Positions 42,126 to 50,790 are shown, numbered from the stretch's first letter. The stretch is 64,000 nucleotides of DNA from Halopelagius longus (GCF_900100875.1 NZ_FNKQ01000002.1:682001-746000), one strand, 5' to 3'. Notes: generated by a model from the sequence alone, not told the origin. Made by a program: numbers and translations.

Positions 42126-43105
42126 CGGCGACCACCTCCGGCCTCCGCGACCGGAGCGTCCGCGTCCGAATCGGCGTCCGCCCCCGCGGCCGCGTCCGTC
42201 CGGCCGACCGCCTCGAACGACTCGCCCGTCAGCGACAGGTAGACGTCTTCGAGGTCCGGTTCCGTCCACGTCAACGAGTCGAACGCCACGCCCGCGTCGT
42301 CCAACGCGCGCACGGCGTCGCCGATGTCGCGGGGCGTCAGGCCCTCGAAGACGAGTTCGTCGCCCCGAGTCGAGAGGGTGAATCGGCCGTCGTCGAGGGC
42401 GTCCGGCTCGGGGGACGCCGTCGTCTCCACGAGGAGTCTGCTGTCGCCGCCGTGGGCCGCCACGAGGTCCGCGGGCGTCCCGACGGCGACGAGTTCGCCG
42501 TCGTTGAGCAAGCCGACGCGGTCCGAGAGGCGTTCGACCTCGACCATCGAGTGACTGGTGAGAAACACCGTCGTCCCGCCGTCGGCGAGCGATTCCAGCA
42601 GGTTCCACAGCGACCGCCGCCCCGCGGGGTCGATGCCGGTGGTCGGTTCGTCCAAGAACAGCACGTCGGGGTCGTTGACGAGGGCCGCCGCGACGCAGGT
42701 CCGCCGCTTCTGGCCGCCCGAGAGGTTCTCGTACCACGCGTCGGCGTCGTCGCCCTCGATGCCGACGTCGGCCAACACGGCGTCGGGGTCGCGCGCCTCG
42801 TCGTAGAGGCCCGCGTAGTAGGAGACGAGTTCGCGGGCCGTCAGGCGACCCGCGGGCGAGAACGACTGCGGGAGGAGGCCGACGCGGGACTCCTCTACCG
42901 CCGCCGGGTCGGACCCGAGGACGCTGACGTCCCCCTCGACGGCCGTCGTCCCGGTCAACGCCCGGACGAGCGTCGTCTTTCCCGCGCCGTTCGGGCCGAT
43001 GAGTCCGAACACCTCGCCCTCGGCGACGGAGAGCGAGACGCCCGAAAGCGCGTCCACGTCGCCGTAGGACTTGCGGACGCTCTCGGCGACGAGTACCTTG
43101 TCCAT
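42122..43105 (-). CDS. ABC-2 type transporter ATP-binding protein
   Basis: 327-residue DrrA/CcmA-type ATPase. Walker A LIGPNGAGKTTLVRAL, signature NLSGGQKRRTCVAAAL, Walker B DVLFLDEPTTGIDP and the switch histidine in LTSHSMVEVERL. A C-terminal DUF4162-like domain of about 100 residues follows. The start at 43105 is the natural one; upstream codons in the same frame are the promoter side of the sugar dehydrogenase gene. Coupled to the permease gene. Confidence 0.92.
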   Translation of the reverse strand: MDKVLVAESVRKSYGDVDALSGVSLSVAEGEVFGLIGPNGAGKTTLVRALTGTTAVEGDVSVLGSDPAAVEESRVGLLPQSFSPAGRLTARELVSYYAGLYDEARDPDAVLADVGIEGDDADAWYENLSGGQKRRTCVAAALVNDPDVLFLDEPTTGIDPAGRRSLWNLLESLADGGTTVFLTSHSMVEVERLSDRVGLLNDGELVAVGTPADLVAAHGGDSRLLVETTASPEPDALDDGRFTLSTRGDELVFEGLTPRDIGDAVRALDDAGVAFDSLTWTEPDLEDVYLSLTGESFEAVGRTDAAAGADADSDADAPVAEAGGGRR

Positions 43106-43195
43106 ACCTCCGGTTCGGTGTCGTCCGGTGGTAAGCGATTCGGAATCCGGCGCGGAATCGAACGGGGTACCACCCGACCGACCCGCCGGAGGTGG

Positions 43196-43203
43196 CTTTA
43201 ATC
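43196..43203 (+). promoter_or_regulatory. TATA box for the sugar dehydrogenase
   Basis: CTTTAATC, 24-31 bases before the ATG at 43227; leaderless spacing. Confidence 0.5.
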
Positions 43204-43226
43204 CGGCCCCGTCCGCAGGTCCGCCC

Positions 43227-44606
43227 ATGCTCTCCGTGGACAGACGGCGGTTCCTCGGCGCGTCCGCCGCGGCACTCGCGGGCGCACTCTCCGGGTGCGG
43301 CGGCGAGTCGGCGCAGACGGACACAGGGACGACTGACGTCGACGGTACCGGAACCGCCGGAACTCCATCGTTGGACGACGCGAGGGTCGGACTCGAACGC
43401 GTCGCCGAGGGGTTCGCCGCGCCGGTTGACCTCTGTGCGCCCGCGGGAGTCGACCGTCGGTTCGTCGTGGACCAACCCGGCGTCGTCTGGTCGGTGACGG
43501 GGGAGGGACGCGCCGAGAAGCCCTACCTAGACCTCCGGGACAGGGTGGTCGAGGTTAGCGGCTACTCCGAGCGCGGACTGTTGGGGATGGCGGCGCATCC
43601 GGACTTCGCGGAGAACGGCCGCCTGTTCGTCAGGTACAGCGCTCCGAACCGAGAGGGGACGCCATCGAACTACAGTCACACGTTCGTCCTGAGCGAACTG
43701 ACGGTGGACCCCGGCGCGGACGACCCCTCGCCGGAGGAGCGAACGCTGTTGGAGATTCCCGAACCGCAACCGAACCACAACGCCGGGTCCGTCGTCTTCG
43801 GTCCGGACGGCTACCTCTACGTCGGCGTCGGCGACGGCGGGGGGAGCGAGGACCGAGGGACGGGCCACGTCGAAGACTGGTACGACGCCGTCCCGGGCGG
43901 CAACGGACAGGACGTGACGGCGAACCGCCTCGGGAGCGTACTGCGAATCGACGTCGACGAGGGAACCTCGTCGGGCAGTCGGACGCAGTCCGACGACGTG
44001 GACTCCCGAACGGACGGAAAGCCGTACGGAATCCCCGAGGACAACCCCCTCGTGGGGCGCGAGGGCTTCGACGAACAGTACGCGTGGGGCTTCCGCAACC
44101 CGTGGCGTGTGAGTTTCGACGGCGAGGACCTGTACGTCGCCGACGTGGGCGAGAGCGCCTACGAGGAGGTGAACCGCGTCACCGCGGGCGGCAACTACGG
44201 GTGGAACGTCCGCGAGGGCGCGCACTGCTTCGGCGCCGACTCCTGCCCGGCCGAGACTGCTGACGGCGAAGCCCTCGTCGACCCCGTAATCGAGTACTCC
44301 CACTCCGGCGACGGCCCCTCGGGCGCGGCCGTCATCGGGGGGTACGTCTACCGCGGCGACGAGGTTCCGGCTCTCTCGGGGGCGTACGTCTTCGCGGACT
44401 GGCAGGCTGACGGCCGTCTGTTCGCCGCGACCCCCGACTCGTCGGAGACGCCGTGGCCTATCTCGGAGGTGTCGGTCGTCGGGTCGCCGTCGCTCGGGTC
44501 GAACGTCCTCGCGTTCGGCCGCGACGGCGAGGAGGTGTACGTCCTCGCCAACGAGGGCGGCGTCTCCGGGTCCTCCGGCACGCTCTCCCGACTCGTCGCG
44601 CCGTGA
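43227..44606 (+). CDS. PQQ-dependent sugar dehydrogenase (glucose/sorbosone dehydrogenase-like), Tat lipoprotein
   Basis: 459 residues. A twin-arginine signal (DRRRFLGASAAALAGALSGC) with lipobox cysteine C24 places the six-bladed beta-propeller outside the cell. Propeller signatures: RGLLGMAAHPDFAENGRLFVRY, NHNAGSVVFGPDGYLYVGVGDGG, YAWGFRNPWRVSFD and NYGWNVREGAHCF. The histidine and calcium-binding environment fit soluble aldose dehydrogenases. It would oxidise external sugars and pass electrons onward; PQQ as cofactor is by family and not shown. Convergent with a Gfo/Idh/MocA gene 21 bases away. Confidence 0.88.
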   Translation: MLSVDRRRFLGASAAALAGALSGCGGESAQTDTGTTDVDGTGTAGTPSLDDARVGLERVAEGFAAPVDLCAPAGVDRRFVVDQPGVVWSVTGEGRAEKPYLDLRDRVVEVSGYSERGLLGMAAHPDFAENGRLFVRYSAPNREGTPSNYSHTFVLSELTVDPGADDPSPEERTLLEIPEPQPNHNAGSVVFGPDGYLYVGVGDGGGSEDRGTGHVEDWYDAVPGGNGQDVTANRLGSVLRIDVDEGTSSGSRTQSDDVDSRTDGKPYGIPEDNPLVGREGFDEQYAWGFRNPWRVSFDGEDLYVADVGESAYEEVNRVTAGGNYGWNVREGAHCFGADSCPAETADGEALVDPVIEYSHSGDGPSGAAVIGGYVYRGDEVPALSGAYVFADWQADGRLFAATPDSSETPWPISEVSVVGSPSLGSNVLAFGRDGEEVYVLANEGGVSGSSGTLSRLVAP

Positions 44607-44627
44607 AAATCGAGTTTTTCGGCTCGC

Positions 44628-45674
44628 TCAGTCGTTCTGAACGACTTCAGCGGGCGCTTCGGCGCTCCCGTCGAGACTGGCGTCCACCTCGACGCGGCGG
44701 CCGGAGTCGGCGGACTCGTACGCCGCCTCGGTGAGTGCGGTCACCTTCACGGCGTCCTCGGGCGGAATCAGAGACTCCGCGTCGCCGCGAATCGCGTCGA
44801 AGAAGTTGCCGAGTTTCCGCTCCGTGAGGTCCTCGAAGGAGGGTTCCTCCGGCGTCGCCTCGTACGTCGTCCCGTTCTCGGTGACGCGAATCGTCTCGCC
44901 GTCGAAGGAGACGGAGCCCTCGGTGCCCCAGATAGAGAGCATCTCGCCGGGCGCGGGCGAACTCTGCCCCGCGCCGGAGACGCCGACGCTGGCGGTCATG
45001 CGGCCGTCGTCGCGTTCGAGCGTCACGGCCAGCGCCGAGTTCACGTCCACGTCGGCGCCGCGGGAATCCACCGTCGCGGCGACGGAGACGGGCGTACTCC
45101 GCGTCGCCCACAGGAGCGAATCGAGCAGGTGCGACCCCGAGTCGTACAGTTGTCCGCCGCCCGACAGCGCCGGGTTCCCCCGCCAACTGTCGCCGACGGC
45201 GTCTATCCACACCTGTTCGAGGTGACAGGTCGCCATGTGCGGCGTGCCGATGCGTCCCTCGTCGATGACGCGCCGAATCTCCCGGAACCGGTCGTCGAAG
45301 TGTCGCTGGTAGCCGACGGCGAGGACGCAGTCGCGCGACTCCGCCTCGCGGGCGAGGGTGCGCGCGTCGTCTAAGTCCGTCACCATGGGCTTCTCCAAGT
45401 GGACGTGGACGCCGCGTTCGAGACACGACATCGCGTGCTCGAAGTGGAGGGTGTGCGGTGACGAGATGATGGCGGCGTCGGCGTCCGTGGCGTCCAGCAG
45501 TTCCTCGTGGGAGTCGTACGCGGGCGCGTGGAGTTCCGATTCGAACGTCCCGCGGGCGGACTCGGAGGGGTCCGCGCCGCCGACGATTTCGACGTCGCCG
45601 AGCGAGTTCGCGATGTGACTCTCGAGTCTACCGAGAGAGCCGAGACCGATTGCGACCACCGAAAGATGTGTCAT
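44628..45674 (-). CDS. Gfo/Idh/MocA family oxidoreductase
   Basis: 348 residues. The N-terminal Rossmann fold begins with LSVVAIGLGSLGRLE, then IISSPHTLHFEHAMSCLERGVHVHLEKPMV with the EKP cofactor/catalytic lysine motif. The C-terminal domain has the SGGGQLYDSGSHLLDSLLW segment, where the histidine of the family lies in GSH. Acts on sugars or inositols with NAD(P); the substrate is not readable. Its promoter contains a CGGAACG direct repeat and a TATA element identical to that of the aldo/keto reductase opposite. Confidence 0.9.
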   Translation of the reverse strand: MTHLSVVAIGLGSLGRLESHIANSLGDVEIVGGADPSESARGTFESELHAPAYDSHEELLDATDADAAIISSPHTLHFEHAMSCLERGVHVHLEKPMVTDLDDARTLAREAESRDCVLAVGYQRHFDDRFREIRRVIDEGRIGTPHMATCHLEQVWIDAVGDSWRGNPALSGGGQLYDSGSHLLDSLLWATRSTPVSVAATVDSRGADVDVNSALAVTLERDDGRMTASVGVSGAGQSSPAPGEMLSIWGTEGSVSFDGETIRVTENGTTYEATPEEPSFEDLTERKLGNFFDAIRGDAESLIPPEDAVKVTALTEAAYESADSGRRVEVDASLDGSAEAPAEVVQND

Positions 45675-45687
45675 GTCGACACGGGAG

Positions 45688-45711
45688 CGTTCCGAAGTGA
45701 AAAACGTTCCG
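45688..45711 (-). promoter_or_regulatory. Promoter of the Gfo/Idh/MocA gene flanked by direct repeats
   Basis: On the plus strand CGTTCCG occurs at 45688-45694 and again at 45705-45711. Between and overlapping them GTGAAAAACG (45697-45706; minus-strand CGTTTTTCAC) is 23-32 bases before the ATG and should be the TATA box. The pair of heptamers, 17 bases apart, makes a candidate operator. Confidence 0.4.
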
Positions 45712-45958
45712 ACAAGAACGAATTTCTATCTACGGTGAGACACGACAGATCCGACGTTTCTATCGTCTACCATTCCGGTATAGCTCGTCTGAGAATACGA
45801 GTGTTCGATTTGGAAATTGAATGTGATGCGGAGGGGTTCGGTTCGAACGCTCTCGCCGCAAGTCCCGCGAGCGAACGGAGTGAGCGAGTGGGACGTCGGT
45901 GAGAGCATCGACCGAGGGAGCGAAGCGACCGAGGAAGAGGCGCTCGCCGCAAGTGTCA
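45712..45958. other. Divergent region with short direct repeats
   Basis: Within the 316 bases between the Gfo/Idh/MocA gene and the aldo/keto reductase, the string CTCGCCGCAAGT occurs twice (near 45851 and 45942). Between the copies lie strings such as GCGAGCGAACGGAGTGAGCGAG that recur in many haloarchaeal genomes. The first part is AT-richer (about 45720-45830). No gene is supported here. Confidence 0.4.
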
Positions 45959-45968
45959 CGTTTTTCAC
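45959..45968 (+). promoter_or_regulatory. TATA-like box for the aldo/keto reductase
   Basis: CGTTTTTCAC, 23-32 bases before the ATG at 45991, identical over ten bases to the element in the promoter of the opposite gene. Confidence 0.45.
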
Positions 45969-45990
45969 CGACGCGGGAGACGTGTTCACC

Positions 45991-47010
45991 ATGAGCCTCG
46001 ACTACCGACGACTCGGGACGACAGGGACGAAAGTCTCCGAACTCTGCTTCGGCACGTGGCGGTTCGGCCGGAAGACCGGCGGCGTGTTGGAGACGTCGAA
46101 GGAGGAGGCGCACGAACTCCTGGACGCCTACGTCGAACGCGGCGGCAACTTCATCGACACCGCCAACGTCTACGGCGACCCCAACGGGACGAGCGAGGAC
46201 TGGATCGGCGATTGGCTCTCCGACTACGACAGAGAGCAGTTCGTCGTCGCCTCGAAGGTGTACTTCGGCTTCGACGACGAGAACCCCAACGGGTCGGGTC
46301 TCTCGCGGACGCACGTCCGAAACCAGATAGAGGGGACCTTGGACCGACTGGGCACCGACTACCTCGACCTGTACTACATCCACCGCTGGGACGAGGAGAC
46401 GCCCATCGAGGAGACGCTCTCGACGCTCGACCGTCTGGTCGAGGAGGGGAAAGTGAACTACCTCGGCGCCTCGACGATGGCGGCGTGGCAACTGACGAAG
46501 GCGCTCTGGAAGTCCGACGTGGAGGACTACGAGCGGTTCGAGGTGACCCAACCGCTGTTCCACGCGGGCTACTACGAGGACGTGGCCGACTACCTCGACG
46601 TCTGCGGCGACCAAGGACTCGCGGTCTGTCCGTACTCCCCGCTCGCGGGCGGCTTCCTCACCGGGAAGTACGAACGCGCGGACCCCGACGACCCGACGAT
46701 AGTCGAAGCGCCCGACGGGTCCCGCGCCGACTTCGACGAGCGGTTCGACCAGTTCTACCTCTCGGAGCGCGGGTGGCACGTCTTAGACGCCGTGCGGGAC
46801 GTCGCCGAAGAGGTCGACGCCACGCCCGCGCAGGTGTCGCTCCGGTGGTTGATGGACTACCCCGAGGCCACCGTCGTCCCCATCGTCGGCGCGCGCACCG
46901 TCGAACAACTCGACGAGAACGTCGGCGCGGCCGACGTGGACCTCTCGGACGACCAGTGGGAGCGCATCATGGACGCCCGGTACGGCGAGGACGGGAAACT
47001 CATCCACTAA
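45991..47010 (+). CDS. Aldo/keto reductase
   Basis: NADP-dependent (beta/alpha)8-barrel reductase of 339 residues, of the AKR7/YajO/Kv-beta-like class. Visible are DTANVYGDPNG (Asp and Tyr of the tetrad), VVASKVYFG (Lys), LDLYYIHRWDEETPIEETL (His), and the C-terminal cofactor segment VVPIVGARTVEQLDENVGA. The ATG at 45991 begins MSLDYRRLGTTGTKVSEL, the family N-terminus; the open frame extends 58 codons further but without coding quality. Probably acts on sugar-derived aldehydes. Confidence 0.92.
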   Translation: MSLDYRRLGTTGTKVSELCFGTWRFGRKTGGVLETSKEEAHELLDAYVERGGNFIDTANVYGDPNGTSEDWIGDWLSDYDREQFVVASKVYFGFDDENPNGSGLSRTHVRNQIEGTLDRLGTDYLDLYYIHRWDEETPIEETLSTLDRLVEEGKVNYLGASTMAAWQLTKALWKSDVEDYERFEVTQPLFHAGYYEDVADYLDVCGDQGLAVCPYSPLAGGFLTGKYERADPDDPTIVEAPDGSRADFDERFDQFYLSERGWHVLDAVRDVAEEVDATPAQVSLRWLMDYPEATVVPIVGARTVEQLDENVGAADVDLSDDQWERIMDARYGEDGKLIH

Positions 47011-47061
47011 TCTCCCGCCGGGCCTCGGGAGACGCGGAGGCCGTAAGCGGCGGGGTGCCGC
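47011..47061. terminator. Two hairpins between convergent genes
   Basis: TCTCCCG (47011-47017) and CGGGAGA (47026-47032) form a perfect 7-bp stem right after the aldo/keto reductase stop. A second stem GCGGC/GCCGC spans 47047-47061 just before the end of the opposite gene. Together they may separate the two convergent transcripts. Confidence 0.4.
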
Positions 47062-47065
47062 CGAC

Positions 47066-47479
47066 TCAGGCGTACCCCAAGTCGCGGAGGTAGTCGCAGA
47101 GGACGTGCGCGTAGAGGACGACGGCGCTGAAGACGGCGACGGTACCCAGTCCGGCGGCCGCGAGGCCGAAGGCGAGGACGCCGCCGACGACGTGGTGACT
47201 GAGGAGTCGCCGAGGTTCTAACACGTCCGCGTACCCCTCGAACACCTTCTCCTGTTCTATCAGGCCGACTCGCGGGTTCGTCACGGCCAGTTCGAGGTGT
47301 CGCCAGTCGCCGACCACCGCCCGCGAGAGGAGGAAGTGGTCCAAATCGACGACGACGCTCAACAGGACGGCGTACGCCACGTACCCCGCGAGGAGGGGGA
47401 GCGACGCAGTTCCCACGAGGAGGACGGCCGCGACGCTCCCGACGACTGCGCCGACGACGGCGTGTTCGCCCGACTTCAC
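47066..47479 (-). CDS. Uncharacterised membrane protein, possibly LexA-type/YdjM-like hydrolase fold
   Basis: 137 residues starting with GTG at 47479. It has four hydrophobic segments with histidines and aspartates: a first EHAVVGAVVGSVAAVLLVG, then VVVDLDHFLLSR and later LSHHVVGGVLAFGL and VLYAHVLCDYLRDLGYA. The pattern E-H ... D-x-D-H ... H-H ... H-x-x-C-D recalls the YdjM/DUF457 membrane-bound metal-dependent hydrolases. Fold call is tentative. Five bases after the SelW-like gene, so probably one transcript with it. Confidence 0.6.
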   Translation of the reverse strand: MKSGEHAVVGAVVGSVAAVLLVGTASLPLLAGYVAYAVLLSVVVDLDHFLLSRAVVGDWRHLELAVTNPRVGLIEQEKVFEGYADVLEPRRLLSHHVVGGVLAFGLAAAGLGTVAVFSAVVLYAHVLCDYLRDLGYA

Positions 47480-47483
47480 CGTC

Positions 47484-47714
47484 TCACAGCGTCTCTCGGA
47501 CGCGGCGCGTGATGGCGTCGACGTCGTACTCGTCGTCCTCCTTGTCCCAGACCGTCTCGCCACCGACGGCGACGGTCAGGACGCCGTGGTCGCCGGTCAC
47601 CAAGGCCACCCTGTCGAGTCTCTCGCCGAACTGCTGCAGAAGCGCGTGCTGAATCTCCTCGGCCCGGTCGAGGAAGCCGCAGGGGACGCAGTACTCGATT
47701 TCGACGGTCGTCAT
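47484..47714 (-). CDS. Rdx/SelT/SelW/SelH family thioredoxin-like protein
   Basis: 76-residue thioredoxin-like fold protein. The redox motif is C-V-P-C in EIEYCVPCGFLDRAEEI, with cysteine at the place where animal SelW carries selenocysteine. The ATG at 47714 (MTTVEIEY) gives the normal length of the family. Its function in archaea is not known; a thiol-redox role is likely. Just upstream of a membrane protein gene on the same strand. Confidence 0.85.
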   Translation of the reverse strand: MTTVEIEYCVPCGFLDRAEEIQHALLQQFGERLDRVALVTGDHGVLTVAVGGETVWDKEDDEYDVDAITRRVRETL

Positions 47715-47811
47715 GGCCGGACGTTCTCCGCGAAGGAAGGTAAACCCGACGCGACTCGACGCGGTGCGACTCGACGGGTGATGCGGTGGACGCGCCCGAC
47801 GCACCCGGCGT

Positions 47812-48489
47812 TCACTCCCCGCGGCGGAAGCCGAACGGTCGCCAGTAGAGCAGTCCCACGGTGACGAGGAACACGGCCGTCGAGATATCGTAGGAGAAGT
47901 CGAACGCCACCGCGGCGACGGCGGACCCGCCGCCGACGACGCCCGTCAGGAGGGAGACGACGATGGGCCACGAACAGGAGACGCACGACAGGAGACCGAG
48001 GAGTCCCGACACCGCGGAGCCCGCGGCGTCGATGACGGTGGCGTAGACGAGGTACGCCAACGCGAGGTAGCCGACGACGCGGGCGGGCATGAGGACGACG
48101 GCGGCGTACGGCGTCGAGAGGACGGGCGCGGGCCCCCATCCGGGCGCGAGCGTGGCGATTCGGACGCCCCACTCGCCTCCCGGAACCTGCCCCGCGGCGG
48201 TGACGAGGACGCCGCCCGCGACGGCGAGGACGGCCGCGTACCCGACGGCGACGGCGGCGGCCCGTCGCCGCGTCGTCCGGTCGGTCGGTGCCACGTCCGT
48301 CTTCCAGACGGCGAGGACGCCGACGAGTATCCACGCGAGTCCGTACAGCGCGTACCGGGGCTGAGTGACCGAGATACCGGCCGCCGCGACGTAAGCGAGA
48401 GCGCCGAGAACGAGCGTGTTGGCGAGGAGTCCGACGAGTAGCAGGTCGTCGCGCGAGGGTCGGGAGACGGCGGCCGAGACGGAGGTCAT
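47812..48489 (-). CDS. DUF7546-like membrane protein next to heme O synthase
   Basis: 225 residues with about six hydrophobic helices. The N-terminal region and the segment LLGLLSCVSCSWPIVVSLLTGVVGG with a Cys-x2-Cys pair stand out. Such proteins, DUF7546 by my recollection, stand beside the fused CtaA-CtaB gene in haloarchaea. Start overlaps the upstream heme gene stop (ATGA), so it is made together with it. The CxxC could bind heme precursors or copper; no function is proven. Confidence 0.75.
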   Translation of the reverse strand: MTSVSAAVSRPSRDDLLLVGLLANTLVLGALAYVAAAGISVTQPRYALYGLAWILVGVLAVWKTDVAPTDRTTRRRAAAVAVGYAAVLAVAGGVLVTAAGQVPGGEWGVRIATLAPGWGPAPVLSTPYAAVVLMPARVVGYLALAYLVYATVIDAAGSAVSGLLGLLSCVSCSWPIVVSLLTGVVGGGSAVAAVAFDFSYDISTAVFLVTVGLLYWRPFGFRRGE

Positions 48490-49901
48490 AGCGCCAGCGT
48501 GTCCACGACGACGGCGAGAAGCACCGTGCCGAGGTAGGCGTTCGAGGCGTGGAACGCGCGGAACGCCGCCCGTTCGCTCTGCTCGTAGTGCAGGCGGACG
48601 ACGAAGTAGAGGAACAGCCCCCCGAACGCGACGCTCGTGAGCGCGTACAGTAGCCCCAGCGCTTCCGTCGCCGCCAGCACGCCCGCGGCGACCAGCGTCG
48701 CCCCGAGGTACCAGAGGATGTGCTTGCGCGTCGTCGTCTCACCGCGGACGACGGGCATCATCGGGAAGCCGCCGCGCTCGTAGTCGTCCTTGTACGCCAA
48801 CGCGAGGTTGTAGAAGTGCGCGGGCGTCCAAAGGAAGATGACCGTCGCCAAGACGAGTCCGCCGAGTCCCACCTCGCCGGTCACGGCGACCCAGCCGATG
48901 AGCGCCGGGAGCGCGCCCGCCGCGCCGCCGACGACGGTGTTCTGCACCGTGTTCGGCTTCAGCATCAGCGTGTAGACGACGCTGTAGAAGACGATGGCCG
49001 CGAGGCCGAGCACCGCCGCGAGGACGTTCACCCACGCGAACAGCGCCAGCGACGCCGCCGCGAGGACGAGGCCGAACGCGATGGCGTTGCGCACCGGAAC
49101 GAGGTCCGTCGCGAGCGGTCGGTCGTTCGTCCGCGACATCCGGCGGTCGATATCGCGCTCGAAGACGTGGTTGAACGTCCCCGACGCGCCGATGGAGAGG
49201 ACGCCGCCGCCGAGCGTCGCCAGCACTATCTCGGGGGAGAGCCCCCCCGTCGTCGCACTCGCGAGGGCCATCCCCGCCGAGGCGACGAGACAGAGCAGCC
49301 ACATCAGCCGCGGTTTCATCATCCGGAAGTACGCGTTCGCCGTCGCCTTCGCGCGGGCGAGGGGTGCGGTCGGAACGTCCGGGTCGTGCGACTCTGCGGG
49401 CGGGAGGTCCGGTTCCGGGTGGCCGGTCGGCGACTCCGAGGGGTCGCCGGTTTCGGATTCGAGCGACCACGCCAGCGCCGCGACGAGACCGCCGAAGATG
49501 GCCATCCCGACGACGAGGTGGAGGGCCGAGAGCGTCCCGCCGCCGCCTTCGGTGGCGACGAGAGCGCCCAGCCCGGCCTGTACGGGGTACAACGCGCCGG
49601 CGGCGAGCATCGGAACGAGGACGCGGCGTTCGACGTCGGCGCGGAGGGCGGCGACGAGCGTCACGACGCCGAGCAGTCCGACGGCCACCGCCGCGATTCG
49701 GTGGCCGATGGCCACCCACCCCGCGAGCGTCGTCGGCGTGGCGAAGCCGTCGCCGCAGGCGGGCCACGCCGTACACGCCGCGGCGGCGTCCGTCACGGCC
49801 GTCGTCGCCCCCACCAGAAGCAGGAGGTAGACGCCCATCGCGGTGGCGGCGAGGAGGCCGTGGACGGTGTCGTGTGTGCGAGTCGATTCCACGATAATCA
49901 C
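48486..49901 (-). CDS. ctaB: Fused CtaA-like/CtaB heme O synthase
   Basis: 471 residues, GTG start. The first ~150 residues contain four helices and resemble half of a CtaA/COX15 heme A synthase (ACTAWPACGDGF and histidines in GHRIAAV and LHLVVGMAI). From about residue 185 follows protoheme IX farnesyltransferase: RMMKPRLMWLLCLV, the NHVFERDIDRRMSRTNDRPL box and the second DDYERGGFPMMPVV motif. Makes heme O for the terminal oxidase. Divergent from coxB, with TATA boxes of the same core about 50 bases apart. TATA-start spacing supports GTG. Confidence 0.88.
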   Translation of the reverse strand: MIIVESTRTHDTVHGLLAATAMGVYLLLLVGATTAVTDAAAACTAWPACGDGFATPTTLAGWVAIGHRIAAVAVGLLGVVTLVAALRADVERRVLVPMLAAGALYPVQAGLGALVATEGGGGTLSALHLVVGMAIFGGLVAALAWSLESETGDPSESPTGHPEPDLPPAESHDPDVPTAPLARAKATANAYFRMMKPRLMWLLCLVASAGMALASATTGGLSPEIVLATLGGGVLSIGASGTFNHVFERDIDRRMSRTNDRPLATDLVPVRNAIAFGLVLAAASLALFAWVNVLAAVLGLAAIVFYSVVYTLMLKPNTVQNTVVGGAAGALPALIGWVAVTGEVGLGGLVLATVIFLWTPAHFYNLALAYKDDYERGGFPMMPVVRGETTTRKHILWYLGATLVAAGVLAATEALGLLYALTSVAFGGLFLYFVVRLHYEQSERAAFRAFHASNAYLGTVLLAVVVDTLAL

Positions 49902-49924
49902 CTGAGTGGCGGTTGGGACGCACT

Positions 49925-49932
49925 CTATTTAG
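49925..49932 (-). promoter_or_regulatory. TATA box for the CtaA-CtaB fusion gene
   Basis: CTAAATAG on the minus strand is 24-31 bases before the GTG at 49901, a leaderless arrangement. Confidence 0.5.
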
Positions 49933-49977
49933 GCCCCGCGCTTTCGCCCGTGGGGGCCGCTGTGCGGGAGTCAGCAA

Positions 49978-49986
49978 CTATTTAGG
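49978..49986 (+). promoter_or_regulatory. TATA box for coxB
   Basis: CTATTTAGG, 25-33 bases before the ATG at 50011. The same nine bases occur at 49925-49933, overlapping the opposite TATA box, so both promoters carry one sequence in the same orientation. Confidence 0.5.
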
Positions 49987-50010
49987 TCCTTGCTCCTAAC
50001 CCCCGATAAG

Positions 50011-50790
50011 ATGCGAAAGACGCGCTTGGCGCTCGTTCCTCTGCTGTCGATGCTGGCGATGGCGCTCGTCGCACTCCCCGTCGCGGCGCAACCGTCGTCC
50101 AGCGCGCAGTTGATCAACGAGTTGAACGGAAAACTCCTGTACGTGGCAGTACCCATCACCCTGCTCGTCGAGGCCATCCTCATCTACACGGTGGTGAAGT
50201 TCCGGAACAGCGGCAACCCGCTTCCGACGCGGGAGAACCGTCGCCTCGAAATCACGTGGACCATCGCGACGGCCATCATCCTCCTTTTCGTCGGTGTGGC
50301 GTCCTACGGCGTCCTCGCGGACGTGACGCACGTCAGCGGGCAGAGCGCCGCCGACGTGGGGATCGAAGAGGAACAGGCGGACCCCGTCGTCGTCCGCGCG
50401 GAAGCCTACCAGTGGGGATGGGAGATGTCGTACCCCGAGGCGGGTAACTTCACGACCGGCACCGAGATAGTCGTCCCGAAGGACAGGCCGGTGGTCATCC
50501 GCGTGACGAGTCGGGACGTGGTACACGCGTTCCACGTGCCGGAACTCGGCCTGAAGCAGGACGCGATGCCCGGACAGGTCAACGTCATCAACACCGTCCC
50601 CTACGAGACGGGAACGTACCAAGGCTACTGCGCGGAGTACTGCGGCGTCTCCCACTCGCAGATGTACTTCACCATGGAAGTCGTCTCACAGGACCAGTAC
50701 CAGCAGTGGCTGAGCGAGCAACAGAACAGCAGTAGCGGCAGTGGCGGCAACGGCGGCAACGGCGGCAACAGTACCAGCGAAGGGCAGTAA
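50011..50790 (+). CDS. coxB: Cytochrome c oxidase subunit II (CuA)
   Basis: 259 residues. Signal-type helix at 8-25, a second helix at about 45-62 and third at 85-105, then the cupredoxin domain. The CuA site is intact: the first histidine in VVHAFHVPELGLKQDAMPG, and CAEYCGVSHSQM with both cysteines, His and Met. A Ser/Gly/Asn-rich low-complexity tail ends the protein. Start is supported by the TATA box spacing. It is the only oxidase subunit here; no coxA or coxC follows, so the catalytic subunit is encoded elsewhere. Confidence 0.92.
   Translation: MRKTRLALVPLLSMLAMALVALPVAAQPSSSAQLINELNGKLLYVAVPITLLVEAILIYTVVKFRNSGNPLPTRENRRLEITWTIATAIILLFVGVASYGVLADVTHVSGQSAADVGIEEEQADPVVVRAEAYQWGWEMSYPEAGNFTTGTEIVVPKDRPVVIRVTSRDVVHAFHVPELGLKQDAMPGQVNVINTVPYETGTYQGYCAEYCGVSHSQMYFTMEVVSQDQYQQWLSEQQNSSSGSGGNGGNGGNSTSEGQ

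Noticed and set aside
45855-45900. Strings such as GCGAGCGAACGGAGTGAGCGAG taken as a possible mobile element end
   Set aside because: This string is widespread in haloarchaeal intergenic DNA, and there is no transposase or inverted terminal repeat here.
45840-45990. 58-codon N-terminal extension of the aldo/keto reductase
   Set aside because: The translation covers a region of short repeats and a TATA box; the family N-terminus begins at 45991.
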